Below, piece after piece: positions 49,131-59,500 of a stretch of DNA of 64,000 nt. The translations under genes and the position numbers were made by a program. The DNA is from Aerococcus kribbianus. Lineage in GTDB: Bacteria > Bacillota > Bacilli > Lactobacillales > Aerococcaceae. The stretch lies in the NCBI RefSeq assembly GCF_026805545.1, contig NZ_JAPRFR010000001.1, positions 868,001 to 932,000 on the forward strand, read 5' to 3'. The notes beneath the pieces are model-generated. The model saw only the letters and a program-made list of their open reading frames with translations, ran no database searches and was not told the DNA's origin. Within the stretch, counting starts at the first letter, position 1; every line of letters begins with the position of its first letter.

Positions 49131-50238
49131 CTAGCCCTCAGCTAATTTAGTCTTTAAATAGGCATCGATAAACACATCAATGTCCCCATCCATCACCGCT
49201 TGAGTATTGGCCGTTTCTTGGCCTGTACGATGGTCTTTAACCATATTATAAGGATGAAAAACATAAGAACGGATTTGTGAGCCCCAAGCAATTTCTTCTT
49301 TTTCTCCACGAATTTCATCCAGTTCCTTGGCATTTTGTTCTTCCAAGACCCGGGCTAATTTAGCTTGCAACATTTTCATTGCTGTTTCACGGTTTTGTAA
49401 TTGCGACCGTTGATTCTGGGAGGAGACAACAATACCAGTGGGTTCATGAGTAATACGAACGGCTGATGAGGTTTTATTAACGTGCTGACCACCAGCTCCA
49501 CTCGCTCTAAAAACATCGACCCGTAAATCATCTTCATTAATTTCAATTTCTGTTTCTTGGTCTAATTCTGGCATCACCTCAACTGAGGCAAAGGAGGTAT
49601 GGCGACGAGAATTCGAGTCAAAGGGTGAAATCCGCACTAAACGATGAATTCCATGCTCAGATCGTAAAAAGCCGTACGCATTGACCCCTTTAAATTCAAG
49701 GGTTACTGACTTGATACCAGCTTCATCTCCATCTTGATAATCCAGACTAGTTACTTGGTAGCCATGTTGGTCACCCCAACGTTGGTACATTCTCAGTAAC
49801 ATAGATGCCCAATCTTGGGATTCTGTCCCACCCGCACCTGGATGGATTTCCATTAGAGCATCATTGTGATCATAATCCCCATCGAGCAATAAGAAGCGCT
49901 GGTAAGCTTCGATGCGGTCTTGAAAACTACTTATACTACTTTCTAATTCCGCTCGCAGATCACTGTCGTCACTTTCTTTGACTAAATCATAGGCGACATC
50001 CAAATCTTCCCAATCTGATTCTAAAGAATGAAAAGTATTATAAACTTCTTTGAGAGAGTTATTCTTATTGATTAGGGCTTGCGCTTGGCTCGGGTCATCC
50101 CAAAAATTGGGTTCCAGCATTTTTTGCTGGTATTCCGCCAAATCAGCTTCCATGGCCTCTAAGTCAAAGAGACCCCCTAAAACTATTAATTTGTTTTTCG
50201 TTCTCATCAAGTAAATGTCTAATTTCAAACAATTCCAT
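49131..50238 (-). CDS. prfB: Peptide chain release factor 2, with programmed +1 frameshift
   Basis: Translation starts at the ATG at 50238 (AAGGAG at 8 nt) and encodes [20 protein letters not shown], then RGSL, to an in-frame TGA at 50166-50164. The site reads AGGGGG TCT CTT TGA C, the classic RF2 frameshift signal. Skipping one base continues as [16 protein letters not shown], for about 368 residues in all. The product carries the peptidyl-tRNA hydrolysis motif [15 protein letters not shown] (GGQ) and recognises UGA/UAA. RF2 levels control the frameshift. The apparent start at 50228 in the second frame is an artefact. Confidence 0.96.
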
Positions 50239-50299
50239 TATTTTGGCTCCTTTTTGTCTAAATGAGTCGAAAGCTTGCCACTACCCATAAGGCGGCAGA

Positions 50300-50343
50300 C
50301 TAGCCCTAGCTGACCCTATTAAATAAGGGCCGGCAAGGGCTAG
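50300..50343 (-). other. Hairpin between secA and prfB
   Basis: Perfect 8-bp outer stem CTAGCCCT / AGGGCTAG with an inner CCCT / AGGG pairing, 12 nt after the secA stop. No T run follows, so it may be an mRNA stabiliser or weak terminator. Confidence 0.55.
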
Positions 50344-50354
50344 TTACACTGTCA

Positions 50355-52733
50355 TTAAACTTGTTCACGCTGTAAGTTTTGACGAATTTCTGCCTTCATA
50401 AACATTCGACTCGCATCATGTTCAATGCCCGCAATCATTTCATTGAAGCGGTCAAAACCTTCTGTTTGATACTCTACTAAGGGATTATTTTGGGCATAGG
50501 CACGCAAACCTACTCCTTGTCGTAATTGGTCCATGGCATCAATATGGTCAGTCCAGCGGGTATCAACAGCTTTCAAAATAACCACTTTTTCAAATTCCAA
50601 AACTAGGTCAGGATTATGTAAGTTATTAATCTTGTCGTCAAAGCGGTCTTGGGCCATATCAGTTAATAAAGAAACGATTTCTGAAGCGGATTTGCCTTCA
50701 ATATCAGCCATATCAATCGCATCAGGCTGCAATAATTCGGTTTGCGCAAAGTCTAAAATAGCCTCATAGTTATTTTCTTCATTCTTATTATCAGCATAAT
50801 TATCAACAACACGTTCAATTGTCCGTTCAATCATGGCCCACATAATATCATTCAAAGGCTCTTTAGCATTAATAATTTCTTGCCGTTGTGAATAGATGAT
50901 TTCTCGTTGTTCACGCATGACCTCATCATACTCTAGAACGTTTTTCCGGGTATCGTAGTTGTTTCCTTCTACACGTAATTGAGAGGATTCCACCTGCTTA
51001 GAGATTCCTTTATTCTCAATTGCTAAACTAGGATCATCAGCATCTAGATTAAAGAACTGCCAGAGTGCCTTAATCTTATCGGATCCAAAGCGACGCATTA
51101 AATCGTCCTCTAGGGAGAGGTAGAAACGAGAATAACCGGGGTCCCCTTGCCGACCAGACCGTCCCCGTAGCTGGTTATCAATCCGCCGTGATTCATGGCG
51201 TTCGGTACCAATAACGGCTAATCCACCTAACTCTTTGACACCTGGGCCTAATTTAATATCAGTCCCACGTCCTGCCATGTTGGTAGCAATGGTTACTGCC
51301 CCTTGTTGACCAGCATTCATAATAATATCCGCTTCACGAGCATGATTTTTTGCGTTCAAAACATTATGCGGAATATTGCGATTTTCTAATTCTCTAGACA
51401 AAAGCTCAGAGGTTTCCACAGCCACTGTCCCCACCAAAATTGGCTGTCCTTTTTCATGACGTTCTTCAATGTCATCAACTACCGCATGAAATTTAGCTCG
51501 CATATTAGGATAAATCACGTCATTGGCATCCTTACGTTGAATCTCGCGGTTGGTTGGAATTTGAATAACATTCATGTTATAAATTTCTCTAAATTCTTGT
51601 TCTTCAGTTTTTGCAGTACCTGTCATTCCCGCTAACTTTTCATACATACGGAAGTAGTTTTGGAAGGTGATGGTCGCCATAGTTTTAGATTCTTTTTGTA
51701 CTGTGACATTTTCTTTAGCCTCAATCGCTTGGTGGAGTCCGTCAGAATAGCGACGGCCATCCATAATCCGGCCGGTAAAACCATCAACAATTTTAACTTC
51801 ATCTTCTTGAACCACATAGTCAATGTCTCGTAACATAATATAATTAGCCCGTAAGGCAGTATCGATATGATGGATTAAGCGTCCGTTTTCAACATCATAT
51901 AAATTCTTTAAATGGAAGACTTCTTCAGCTTTCTCAATCCCATTTTCAGTGAGAGAAATTGTTTTAGACGGCGCATCAATAATATAATCATCGTCTTCAT
52001 TCAGGCTCTTAACAAAATAATCCGCCCGTTGATAAAGAGCAGTCGACTGTTCTGCTTGGCCAGAAATAATTAAAGGCGTCCGAGCTTCATCAATCAAGAT
52101 AGAGTCCACCTCATCAACCACTGCAAAGTAAAGCGGACGTTGGACCATCTGTTCCTTGTAAACCACCATATTATCACGGAGATAGTCGAAACCTAACTCA
52201 TTATTAGTTGAATAAGTGACGTCGCAGTTATAGGCTTGACGCTTGTCATTGGAATCTTTGTCATTAGTATTCAAACCAACTGTTAAGCCTAAAAATTCGT
52301 ATAATTCACCCATTTCAACGGCATCACGCCGAGCTAAATAGTCATTAACCGTCACCACGTGAACTCCTTTACCAGTTAAGGCATTAAGGTAAACTGGCAT
52401 AGTTTCAGTCAGGGTCTTCCCTTCACCAGTTTTCATTTCTGCAATATTACCGTAATGAATGGCTAAACCACCAAGAATTTGCACGTGGAAAGGAAATAGT
52501 CCCAGCACTCGACGGGCTCCTTCGCGGACCGTCGCAAAAGCCTCTACTAAAATATCTTCTAAGTCTTCTCCGTAGTTTAATCGTTCTTGAAAAGAAGCCG
52601 TCTTTTCTCGTAATTGATCGTCGGTATAAGCGGCATATTTATCTTCAAGCGCTTCAATTTTTTCAGCTGTTTTATTGAAACGTTTCAGTTCTTTTTTATC
52701 ATTATCAAACATTTTTCGTAAAATGTTAGCCAT
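50355..52733 (-). CDS. secA: Preprotein translocase ATPase SecA
   Basis: The 792-residue SecA has Walker [16 protein letters not shown]-type [24 protein letters not shown] and [17 protein letters not shown]. It drives export through SecYEG. The C-terminus ends shortly after the helical scaffold and wing ([16 protein letters not shown]). It lacks the Cys-rich SEC-C zinc tail found in many SecA proteins. The gene stands between hpf and prfB, an order common in Firmicutes. Confidence 0.98.
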   Translation of the reverse strand: MANILRKMFDNDKKELKRFNKTAEKIEALEDKYAAYTDDQLREKTASFQERLNYGEDLEDILVEAFATVREGARRVLGLFPFHVQILGGLAIHYGNIAEMKTGEGKTLTETMPVYLNALTGKGVHVVTVNDYLARRDAVEMGELYEFLGLTVGLNTNDKDSNDKRQAYNCDVTYSTNNELGFDYLRDNMVVYKEQMVQRPLYFAVVDEVDSILIDEARTPLIISGQAEQSTALYQRADYFVKSLNEDDDYIIDAPSKTISLTENGIEKAEEVFHLKNLYDVENGRLIHHIDTALRANYIMLRDIDYVVQEDEVKIVDGFTGRIMDGRRYSDGLHQAIEAKENVTVQKESKTMATITFQNYFRMYEKLAGMTGTAKTEEQEFREIYNMNVIQIPTNREIQRKDANDVIYPNMRAKFHAVVDDIEERHEKGQPILVGTVAVETSELLSRELENRNIPHNVLNAKNHAREADIIMNAGQQGAVTIATNMAGRGTDIKLGPGVKELGGLAVIGTERHESRRIDNQLRGRSGRQGDPGYSRFYLSLEDDLMRRFGSDKIKALWQFFNLDADDPSLAIENKGISKQVESSQLRVEGNNYDTRKNVLEYDEVMREQREIIYSQRQEIINAKEPLNDIMWAMIERTIERVVDNYADNKNEENNYEAILDFAQTELLQPDAIDMADIEGKSASEIVSLLTDMAQDRFDDKINNLHNPDLVLEFEKVVILKAVDTRWTDHIDAMDQLRQGVGLRAYAQNNPLVEYQTEGFDRFNEMIAGIEHDASRMFMKAEIRQNLQREQV

Positions 52734-52861
52734 GGTATTCTCCTTTTTCTATCCTCTTAACTAGCATCCATGACAAGGTCATAAACGCCCAATATATCTA
52801 TTCAATAATAGCACTAATTATATAGAATTTAAACAGATTTACTAGAAAGGATGTCTTAAGA

Positions 52862-52892
52862 CAAAAAAGACCGGAACCTTCGTCCCAGTCTC
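52862..52892 (-). terminator. Terminator of hpf
   Basis: Stem AGACTGG / CCGGTCT on the minus strand followed by TTTTTTG. Confidence 0.8.
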
Positions 52893-52917
52893 ATCATACT
52901 ATATAAACATTTGTCTC

Positions 52918-52929
52918 TTAGTCGAGTGC
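52918..52929 (-). repeat. 3'-end fragment of the 3'-UTR repeat family
   Basis: Directly after the hpf stop codon the minus strand reads GCACTCGACTAAG, close to the conserved 3' end (GAGCTCGACTAAG) of the repeat units near luxS. Only this end is recognisable, so chance similarity is possible. Confidence 0.3.
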
Positions 52930-53496
52930 TTATTCAATAATTTCGTCTTCAATCTCAATTAAACCGTATGAGCCTTTTTTACGGCCATAAACCAAAGAAA
53001 CACCTTCAGTTTCAGCATCTTCAAAGATGTAGAAACTGTGACCTAACATTTCCATTTGTAGAACAGCTTCTTCTGGACTCATTGGTTTCACAGCAATTGA
53101 TTTCCGCCGCACAATATTGATATCTTGGTCAGTTTCTTCTGGACCTTCGTCTTCTGGTAAAGCTGCCACTAAATCTGCCTTGCCTGTTTCCCGTGATTTA
53201 CGGTTGAGTTTTGTTTTGTGCTTACGTACTTGACGTTCAAGTTTATCTACTACAAGGTCAATAGAACCGTATAGATCTTGGGTTGTTTCTTCAGCCCGAA
53301 GTGTTAACCCTCCTGATAATGGGATAGTAACTTCAGCCTTAGCATCATGGTTATCATATACCTTGGTGTTGACGTAAACAGTTGCATCAGGACTATCTTT
53401 GAAATAACGCTCAATTTTAGCGATTTTCTTCTCAGCATAATCTCTGATTGCCGGAGTGACTTCGATATTTTCTCCGCGGATATTATATGTAAACAT
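52930..53496 (-). CDS. hpf: Ribosome hibernation promoting factor, long form
   Basis: The 188-residue protein has an N-terminal S30AE domain (MFTYNIRGENIEVTPAIRDYAEKKIAKIERYF) and a C-terminal dimerisation domain (IVRRKSIAVKPMSPEEAVLQMEMLGHSFYIFEDAE). Long HPF converts 70S ribosomes to inactive 100S dimers in stationary phase. AAAGG at 9 nt selects the ATG at 53496 over 53505. Confidence 0.96.
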   Translation of the reverse strand: MFTYNIRGENIEVTPAIRDYAEKKIAKIERYFKDSPDATVYVNTKVYDNHDAKAEVTIPLSGGLTLRAEETTQDLYGSIDLVVDKLERQVRKHKTKLNRKSRETGKADLVAALPEDEGPEETDQDINIVRRKSIAVKPMSPEEAVLQMEMLGHSFYIFEDAETEGVSLVYGRKKGSYGLIEIEDEIIE

Positions 53497-53562
53497 ATTC
53501 GTCATCCTTTCTAACCAGGCATCTGGCCAAGCCTTCAGAATAGGCTTGTTCTTTATACATAT

Positions 53563-53591
53563 ATTATATAATAAAGCGTTTCCACTTTCAA
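53563..53591 (-). promoter_or_regulatory. Promoter of hpf
   Basis: TTGAAA (53591-53586) and perfect TATAAT (53568-53563) with a 17-nt spacer. Confidence 0.75.
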
Positions 53592-53619
53592 GAAAAAGGC
53601 GTCTATTTCTTCCTATATA

Positions 53620-54309
53620 TTAGCGGGCTAAAGTAATAGACCCTACCACCTGATAGTCAGCCTCTTCCAAGGTCTGCCAGGCTGAGTGCATGGTCGCTCC
53701 TGTGGTATAAACATCATCGAAAAGCAAGACCTGTCTTCCTGGTGGCAGTTGTGTTGTCGGAGCAAGTGTAAAGGGATTCTTTCGGTGGAGACGACCATAA
53801 CGTCCTTGTAAAGCCTGCTTTTGACTTTCTTGTTTATAATCTAGTGCCATAACATAAGGGATGTGACTAGTCTTTAAAATGACTTCGGTTTGATGGAAGC
53901 CACGTCTCTCATAATTTTTAGGACTAGAAGGCACAGGTACCCAAACTGCTTGCGTGTATGTTTTCTGAAAAGTCTTTAAGTCTGATGAAAAAAGATTAGC
54001 CAAACGAAAGTCTCCCCGCCCCTTCAACATTAAAAGCCATTCCTTAAATGCCGCATCATAAGAAAAAAGAGCTTGATTATGAGGAAACCAATGATAATCT
54101 TCTTGCCACAGCAAGCAATCATGGCAAGGAGACGATTGGTCTTGACTTAAGGGACGCCCACAGTTTTGGCAAATCTTGTCTTCAATTCGTAAAAAATTAG
54201 CCCGACAGTCGTCGCAAATAGGTAGGTGCTTAATCGGTTGCCAAATCAGGATTTGTTTTAAAGTAAGCACTTCTTTTATGGGCCTTTGACAAAAAAGGCA
54301 ATTAATCAT
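53620..54309 (-). CDS. comFC: ComF family protein (ComFC), phosphoribosyltransferase fold
   Basis: The 229-residue protein has N-terminal zinc cysteines (CLFC ... CDDC ... CQNC ... CHDC) and the C-terminal PRPP-binding motif VLLFDDVYTTGATM. It acts with ComFA in DNA uptake during natural transformation. It overlaps the end of comFA by 8 nt. Confidence 0.95.
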   Translation of the reverse strand: MINCLFCQRPIKEVLTLKQILIWQPIKHLPICDDCRANFLRIEDKICQNCGRPLSQDQSSPCHDCLLWQEDYHWFPHNQALFSYDAAFKEWLLMLKGRGDFRLANLFSSDLKTFQKTYTQAVWVPVPSSPKNYERRGFHQTEVILKTSHIPYVMALDYKQESQKQALQGRYGRLHRKNPFTLAPTTQLPPGRQVLLFDDVYTTGATMHSAWQTLEEADYQVVGSITLAR

Positions 54310-55651
54310 CGATTAACCCCTCCTTTCGAGCCAAATGATTCATCGCCTTAATTTGCCTAACAGCAGTTCGACTTGCTCGACTTTGGCCATAATGCAAAAA
54401 CAGGACTCGGCCATTTGGCGCCTGGGGTTTTCGTCCTACCCGACCAGCAATCTGTACCAAAGCCGCACTCGTAAAGGTCCGGTCCTCACTGCCCAAAACG
54501 ATGACATCTATACCCACAAAAGTAACGCCCCGTTCTAAAATCTGTGTGGTCAGCAGTAAATCATAGTCTGAGTCCCGCATCTTATTTACCTTGGCTTGCC
54601 GATCATTATCCCTTGATGATACCGAGGTCAATTTCAAATGTGGAAATTTCTTTTGACAGATGACCTCCAGCGCTAACATAAGATCAATATTAGGAACAAA
54701 GACCAACAAGCGCCGTTTTAGACTGGCAAAATGTCGAATATAATAAGCCAAAACTCTGGGAACACGCCCCTTGGCAAGGGCGCTACGCCAATCCCCAACC
54801 CAAATATGTTGGGGGACCGGTAAGGCATGACGGTGGTAGCGTCCTGGTAAAATAGAACGTTGCGATTGAAACTTTTCTTGAATATCTGAAGAGGGCGTCG
54901 CAGTTAAAAGTAAGCTCGTTCCGTTAGCCTTCAAGGCACGTTGACTGGCTTGTTCTAAACTAGCATTATGGCGATAAGGGAAGGCATCAATTTCATCAAT
55001 AACTAACAGGTCAAAGGCTGCTTGAAAGCGGAGCAACTGGTGAGTAGAGCAAATCGTCAACGGGGTATAAGCATAGCTTTGTTCAGATTGGCCATGCAAA
55101 AGCACTGTCTCCCAGTCAGAAAACACCTCAGCCAAACGGAGGTAAAGTTCATTAGCCACATCAATCCGAGGAGTGGCAATCCCCACCCGATGACCTTGTC
55201 TTAAAGCTGCAGTTATAGTAGGGTAAAGCATTTCTGTTTTACCCGCCCCAGTTACCGCCCAAACAAGATGGTCCTGACCCGCCTTATAAGCCTGTAAAAT
55301 TTCTTGCGCCACCCGATTCTGTCCATCCGAGAGCTGGCCTTGCCAACGACACTGACCCACTTTACTAGGAAAAGTACTGGTATCCTCTAAATGATAGAGA
55401 AATTGACAGCTGCTCACTTTCCCAAACTGAATGCATTTCAGACAATAATGACAAGAATCTTGCGCACAGGAACAATGATTACGGGCAAAACGATTTTGAT
55501 CCTGGTTAAAACACCGATTACAATAATGACCCTTACTTCGCTGACAAAGTGCGGGTATTTTCTTTATGTCTGGACAAGCATCCAGGTCAGTTGGATTAAC
55601 TCCTAATTCTTTAGCGGTCACTAGCCGTCCACGCAATAAATTTTTATCCAT
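54302..55651 (-). CDS. comFA: Competence helicase ComFA
   Basis: The 449-residue DEAD-box ATPase has an N-terminal zinc region (CNRCF ... CSCAQDSCHYCLKC), Walker A WAVTGAGKTEM, DEID and TTQILERGVTF. It powers DNA import across the membrane in transformable Firmicutes. AGGAGG at 6 nt supports the ATG at 55651; the frame start at 55777 is too long. The pair appears intact. Confidence 0.96.
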   Translation of the reverse strand: MDKNLLRGRLVTAKELGVNPTDLDACPDIKKIPALCQRSKGHYCNRCFNQDQNRFARNHCSCAQDSCHYCLKCIQFGKVSSCQFLYHLEDTSTFPSKVGQCRWQGQLSDGQNRVAQEILQAYKAGQDHLVWAVTGAGKTEMLYPTITAALRQGHRVGIATPRIDVANELYLRLAEVFSDWETVLLHGQSEQSYAYTPLTICSTHQLLRFQAAFDLLVIDEIDAFPYRHNASLEQASQRALKANGTSLLLTATPSSDIQEKFQSQRSILPGRYHRHALPVPQHIWVGDWRSALAKGRVPRVLAYYIRHFASLKRRLLVFVPNIDLMLALEVICQKKFPHLKLTSVSSRDNDRQAKVNKMRDSDYDLLLTTQILERGVTFVGIDVIVLGSEDRTFTSAALVQIAGRVGRKPQAPNGRVLFLHYGQSRASRTAVRQIKAMNHLARKEGLIDD

Positions 55652-55687
55652 AGTTTCCCTCCTAAAAGCCCCCCTATAGATAAATAC

Positions 55688-55722
55688 GAAAAAAGTCTGG
55701 CAAATTACTGCCAGACTTAAAA
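55688..55722 (-). terminator. Terminator of degV
   Basis: Stem AAGTCTGGC / GCCAGACTT followed on the minus strand by TTTTCG. Confidence 0.8.
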
Positions 55723-55742
55723 ATAATAGCAAATAAATAATA

Positions 55743-56588
55743 TTATTGGACGGTCCACCCAACACCATAAGCCCCATCTCCTAAGTGGGTACCAATCACA
55801 GGGCCAAAATAAGAACGTGATAGCGAATATTCTGGATAACGATCAGCAATCTCTCGCATTAGATACTGAACCATTTCACTGTCTTCATTCCCCACAACTC
55901 CAATCCGTAGTGGGCCCTCCACACGTGCATCTGCTTCAGCCAACATCTCTAAGATACGGCCTGCTGCCTTTTTGCTGGTACGAATTTTATCAAATACTTC
56001 AATCTTCCCATCCTTAAAATAAAGTAGCGGTTTGATTTTTAATAAGCCACCCATTAAGGCTCCCGCCTGACTCAGACGACCACCTTTAGCTAGATGTTGT
56101 AAGTCATCCACAATAAAATAGGCTTCGATATGTTGACGCTGTTCTTCCAAAGCCGCTAAGATGTCATCAATCTCTGCACTAGCCGCCACCATATCAACTG
56201 CCTTTTCAACCATAAAGGCTTGGGGCAGGCAGGTTAATTGACTATCAATCACATGGACTTGAGCGTCTGTAATGGACTGACTCAAGGCTTGAATAGTTTG
56301 CGCTGTTCCCGAAATCCCTGATGAAATAGTAATAACAAGTAAATGGTCATAGTCTTGAGATAGAGCGTTTAATTTTTCTGTAATTACACCTGAGCTAGGT
56401 TGGGAGCTAGTGGGAATTTCATTTAAGTTAGTCATTTTTTGATAAAATTCTTCTGGACTAATGTCTTGCCCTTCAACATAAGTGCCATCCGAAAAAGTCG
56501 TTGTCAAGGGCAAAATGGTAATTTTGTGGGCATCAATGTAATTTTGGTCTAAATATGAGGTAGAATCCGTTACAATGGCAATGGACAT
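55743..56588 (-). CDS. DegV family fatty-acid-binding protein
   Basis: The 281-residue protein begins MSIAIVTDSTSYLDQNYIDAH and has TSQPSSGVI and ISSGISGTAQTI, the fatty-acid-binding DegV signatures. Members bind fatty acids and can present them to kinase FakA; which lipid is bound here is unknown. An extended -10 (TGTTATACT) lies upstream. It is divergent from the YigZ gene. Confidence 0.93.
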   Translation of the reverse strand: MSIAIVTDSTSYLDQNYIDAHKITILPLTTTFSDGTYVEGQDISPEEFYQKMTNLNEIPTSSQPSSGVITEKLNALSQDYDHLLVITISSGISGTAQTIQALSQSITDAQVHVIDSQLTCLPQAFMVEKAVDMVAASAEIDDILAALEEQRQHIEAYFIVDDLQHLAKGGRLSQAGALMGGLLKIKPLLYFKDGKIEVFDKIRTSKKAAGRILEMLAEADARVEGPLRIGVVGNEDSEMVQYLMREIADRYPEYSLSRSYFGPVIGTHLGDGAYGVGWTVQ

Positions 56589-56682
56589 GTTTTAGACTCC
56601 CTTCCTTGTATTCATACATGAAAATAGTATAACATAATTGCAAATGAGAGCTGAAACCTAAAGCCAAGAAAGGACAGAAATT

Positions 56683-57321
56683 ATGATTGAATACCGAACA
56701 ATTAAAGAAAGCGGAACCAACGAGATTGATATCAAAGGCTCCCGTTTTATCGGCCATATCGCCCGTGCCTTCAGCCAAAAGGAAGCTGATGACTTTATCA
56801 ATCAAATCAAAAAAGACCACTGGAAAGCCACTCATAATTGTGTCGCCTATCAAATTGGTGATCATCATGAAATCCAACGCGCTCTAGATGATGGTGAACC
56901 CTCCGGTACTGCAGGTGTGCCTATGTTAGAAGTCTTGAAACAAAATGACCTCCACAATGTCGTCGTAGTGGTCACTCGCTATTTTGGGGGCACCAAATTA
57001 GGATCAGGAGGTCTCATCCGAGCCTATTCTTCAGCTGTATCGGAAGTCATGCATAAGGTAGGTATCGTTGAACGCCAAGTCCAAACGCAAGTGGACGTCA
57101 TCGTTGATTACTCTCTATCTGGTATGTTAGAAAATTGGCTAGAGAATTCAAACTATCAACTACTCGATACTAGCTATCTAGAACACGTCACCTATCATTT
57201 AGGTGTTCCAAGTCAAGCAGTAGAAACTGCTCAAAAAGAAATTGTTAATTTAACTTCCGACCAGGTTAAATTTTCTATTGGACAAGAAGACTATGTAGAT
57301 GTTCCTGTTGCTTTTGACTAA
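56683..57321 (+). CDS. YigZ/IMPACT family protein
   Basis: A 212-residue protein with the UPF0029 N-domain (EIDIKGSRFIGHIARAFS ... DDGEPSGTAGVPML ... VVVVTRYFGGTKLGSGGLIRAYS). The C-terminal half is a DUF1949 domain. Members are linked to translation control, with poorly defined activity in bacteria. AAAGGA at 8 nt supports the ATG. Confidence 0.94.
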   Translation: MIEYRTIKESGTNEIDIKGSRFIGHIARAFSQKEADDFINQIKKDHWKATHNCVAYQIGDHHEIQRALDDGEPSGTAGVPMLEVLKQNDLHNVVVVVTRYFGGTKLGSGGLIRAYSSAVSEVMHKVGIVERQVQTQVDVIVDYSLSGMLENWLENSNYQLLDTSYLEHVTYHLGVPSQAVETAQKEIVNLTSDQVKFSIGQEDYVDVPVAFD

Positions 57322-57363
57322 ATGACTTACTTCAGATGTATAGAAAGCAAATTTAGGTCAAAT

Positions 57364-57408
57364 AAAAACCGCCTAAACGCGATTAAAACGCGTTTAGACG
57401 GTTTTTTT
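57364..57408. terminator. Bidirectional terminator
   Basis: Long stem AAAACCGCCTAAACGCG / CGCGTTTAGACGGTTTT between the convergent YigZ gene and lactate oxidase. Confidence 0.9.
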
Positions 57409-57433
57409 AAATTTAATTGCTTGAGGAAAAACC

Positions 57434-58546
57434 TTAATTCCAATCAGATAAATCCTTTAGACGGCTATTCTTAATGTCTTCAATAGTTTGCGTTCCAGCT
57501 AATTGCATTACCCGTTTCAAGTCAGACTCGAAGTACTCAAGAACAGACTTCACGCCTTTCCAACCACCGAGAGCTAAGCCAAACAGGACAGGACGTCCTA
57601 AGGCAACAATATCAGCACCAGCAGCTAAGGCTTTAAAAATATGTTCTCCCCGACGCACACCAGAGTCGAAGACAATTGGCACTTGCCCAGCAACTGCTTC
57701 AGCAATTTCTTCTAAAACTTCAAATGAAGCAGGGGCTTCATCTAATTGACGACCACCATGGTTAGATACCCAGATACCATCCGCACCCGCTCCAATAGCT
57801 ATAGTAGCGTCTTCAGGGGTTTGCACACCCTTAACAAAAACTGGTAAACCAGAATATTCCTTGATGAAAGTAACGTCCTTAGGTTCAATTTTTTGTTTGG
57901 ATTGAGCATAAATATTATTTAGAGACATGTTTTTACCTGAACCAGTGAGGTAGCGTGACACAATTGGCATACCAAATGGATAAACAAATTGATTTTTATT
58001 GTCACGATCACGGTTACCAGAAACTGTCGCATCTGCAGTTAAAATAATCGCAGTTGCACCATCTGCTTTGGCTTCATCTAAGATATTTTTATTTAGTTGG
58101 TCATCTTTAGACATATAAATTTGGAACCAACGCGGATTGCCGTTTAAACCTTCTTCGATTTCAGCAAAAGTAGCACCTGAATAAGCAGAAATCGACATAA
58201 TTGTGCCACCAAATTCAGAAATTCCCTTAGCAGTTCCTGCTTCCTTGCTGTCATGAGCTAAACCATGAGCAGCAATTGGCGCCATAACAAATGGGACCTT
58301 CAAGTCATGTTCAAAAATTTTAGTATTAGTTTCTGGAAATTCCACATCAGCCAATACTCGTGGTAGGATTCCTTTTGATTTAAAAGCCTCAACATTACGT
58401 TTACGCGTAAACTCTTCACCAGAGGCGCCAGCTAAATAATCAAAACCACCCTTAGGCATATAGTCTTTAGCCAAATCTTCTAATTCAATGGTGTTATAAA
58501 TTTCTAATTCACGCAGTTCTTTGGATGCATTATACTCTTCAGTCAT
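57434..58546 (-). CDS. lox: L-lactate oxidase (FMN-dependent)
   Basis: The 370-residue enzyme belongs to the glycolate oxidase/lactate oxidase family. It closely follows the Aerococcus viridans enzyme in recognisable segments: [63 protein letters not shown]. The catalytic His-Arg pair is in [14 protein letters not shown] and the FMN phosphate loop in [24 protein letters not shown]. It oxidises L-lactate to pyruvate with O2, giving H2O2. AAGGA at 9 nt supports the ATG at 58546. Confidence 0.95.
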   Translation of the reverse strand: MTEEYNASKELRELEIYNTIELEDLAKDYMPKGGFDYLAGASGEEFTRKRNVEAFKSKGILPRVLADVEFPETNTKIFEHDLKVPFVMAPIAAHGLAHDSKEAGTAKGISEFGGTIMSISAYSGATFAEIEEGLNGNPRWFQIYMSKDDQLNKNILDEAKADGATAIILTADATVSGNRDRDNKNQFVYPFGMPIVSRYLTGSGKNMSLNNIYAQSKQKIEPKDVTFIKEYSGLPVFVKGVQTPEDATIAIGAGADGIWVSNHGGRQLDEAPASFEVLEEIAEAVAGQVPIVFDSGVRRGEHIFKALAAGADIVALGRPVLFGLALGGWKGVKSVLEYFESDLKRVMQLAGTQTIEDIKNSRLKDLSDWN

Positions 58547-58591
58547 ATGATTTTTTCCTTTCCAATACATTTATAATATTTTAGTACATTC

Positions 58592-58620
58592 ATTATAACA
58601 TAAGAAAGGAACCGTTTACA
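58592..58620 (-). promoter_or_regulatory. Extended -10 promoter of lox with a candidate cre site
   Basis: On the minus strand TGTTATAAT contains a perfect extended -10 (58597-58592 for TATAAT). Just upstream, TGTAAACGGTTCCT (58620-58607) matches the CcpA-binding consensus TGWAANCGNTNWCA at all but two positions. CcpA there would block the promoter. Confidence 0.5.
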
Positions 58621-58655
58621 TATTTTATTGGTTTTTATCTATAAAAATAATTATA

Positions 58656-59489
58656 TTATTTTTTCCACCAATGATCGTAGACAGTAATTGGCAAATGGCG
58701 TTTGTGTTGAGAATTTAGATACAGTTGTTCAATACGCTCCGCTGCTTGATCAGGAATCCTTTCACCACGTAAATAGGCATCAATATGGGCATAACTCACT
58801 CCTAAGGCTTCTTCATCAGCTAAACCAGGTTTATTATCTTCTAAATCAGCAGTTGGCACCTTATTGAGGAAAAGATCCTCAGGACAATTCAAATAGCTTA
58901 AAATTGCTTGGCCTTGACTCTTATTTAAGCGCCACAAGGGCATAATGTCCGCAGCACCATCACCAAATTTTGTATAAAAACCTGTCACTGCTTCAGCAGC
59001 ATGGTCTGTTCCCACAACGACTCCTTGTTGGGCCCCAGCAATCCCATATTGGGCAACCATACGTTGCCGGGCCTTAATATTGCCTTTATTGAAATCAGAA
59101 ACGTCTTGGTCATTCGTTTCTAAAGCGGTCACCATAGCGTCGGTAGCAGCTTTAATATTGACAGTTTGAATTTGGTCAGGACTAATGAAGTCAAGAGCCA
59201 TTTCAACATCAGCCGCATCTGCTTGTTGACCATAAGGGAGTTTCACAGCAATAAATTGGTAAGCCTCTTGTCCAGTTTCTTCACGCATTTCTTGACAAGC
59301 TAATTGGCAGATTTTACCAGCTAGAGTAGAATCTTGCCCCCCACTGATCCCCAAAACTAAGGTTTTCAAAAATGGGAAGCGATAGAGATAATCCTTGATA
59401 AAACCAATACTAGTGATTAATTCCTTAGCAGGATCAATCTCGGCTTTCACTTTTAAGGTTTGGATAATTTCTGCTTGTAAGGGCCGCAC
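58656..59489 (-). CDS. nadE: NH3-dependent NAD+ synthetase
   Basis: The 277-residue enzyme has the PP-loop SGGQDS (residues 49-54). The NaAD-binding segments [23 protein letters not shown] and [21 protein letters not shown] follow. It amidates nicotinate adenine dinucleotide to NAD+. It follows pncB by 11 nt; no nadD is present here. Confidence 0.96.
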   Translation of the reverse strand: MRPLQAEIIQTLKVKAEIDPAKELITSIGFIKDYLYRFPFLKTLVLGISGGQDSTLAGKICQLACQEMREETGQEAYQFIAVKLPYGQQADAADVEMALDFISPDQIQTVNIKAATDAMVTALETNDQDVSDFNKGNIKARQRMVAQYGIAGAQQGVVVGTDHAAEAVTGFYTKFGDGAADIMPLWRLNKSQGQAILSYLNCPEDLFLNKVPTADLEDNKPGLADEEALGVSYAHIDAYLRGERIPDQAAERIEQLYLNSQHKRHLPITVYDHWWKK

Positions 59490-59500
59490 AGTGATTCCTC

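Noticed and set aside
53574..53588. cre site in the hpf promoter
   Set aside because: TGGAAACGCTTTAT has three mismatches to the consensus, too weak to claim.
55684..55692. ComX cin-box (TACGAATA-like) before comFA
   Set aside because: TACGAAAA reads on the plus strand, opposite to comFA transcription, and it overlaps the T run of the degV terminator.
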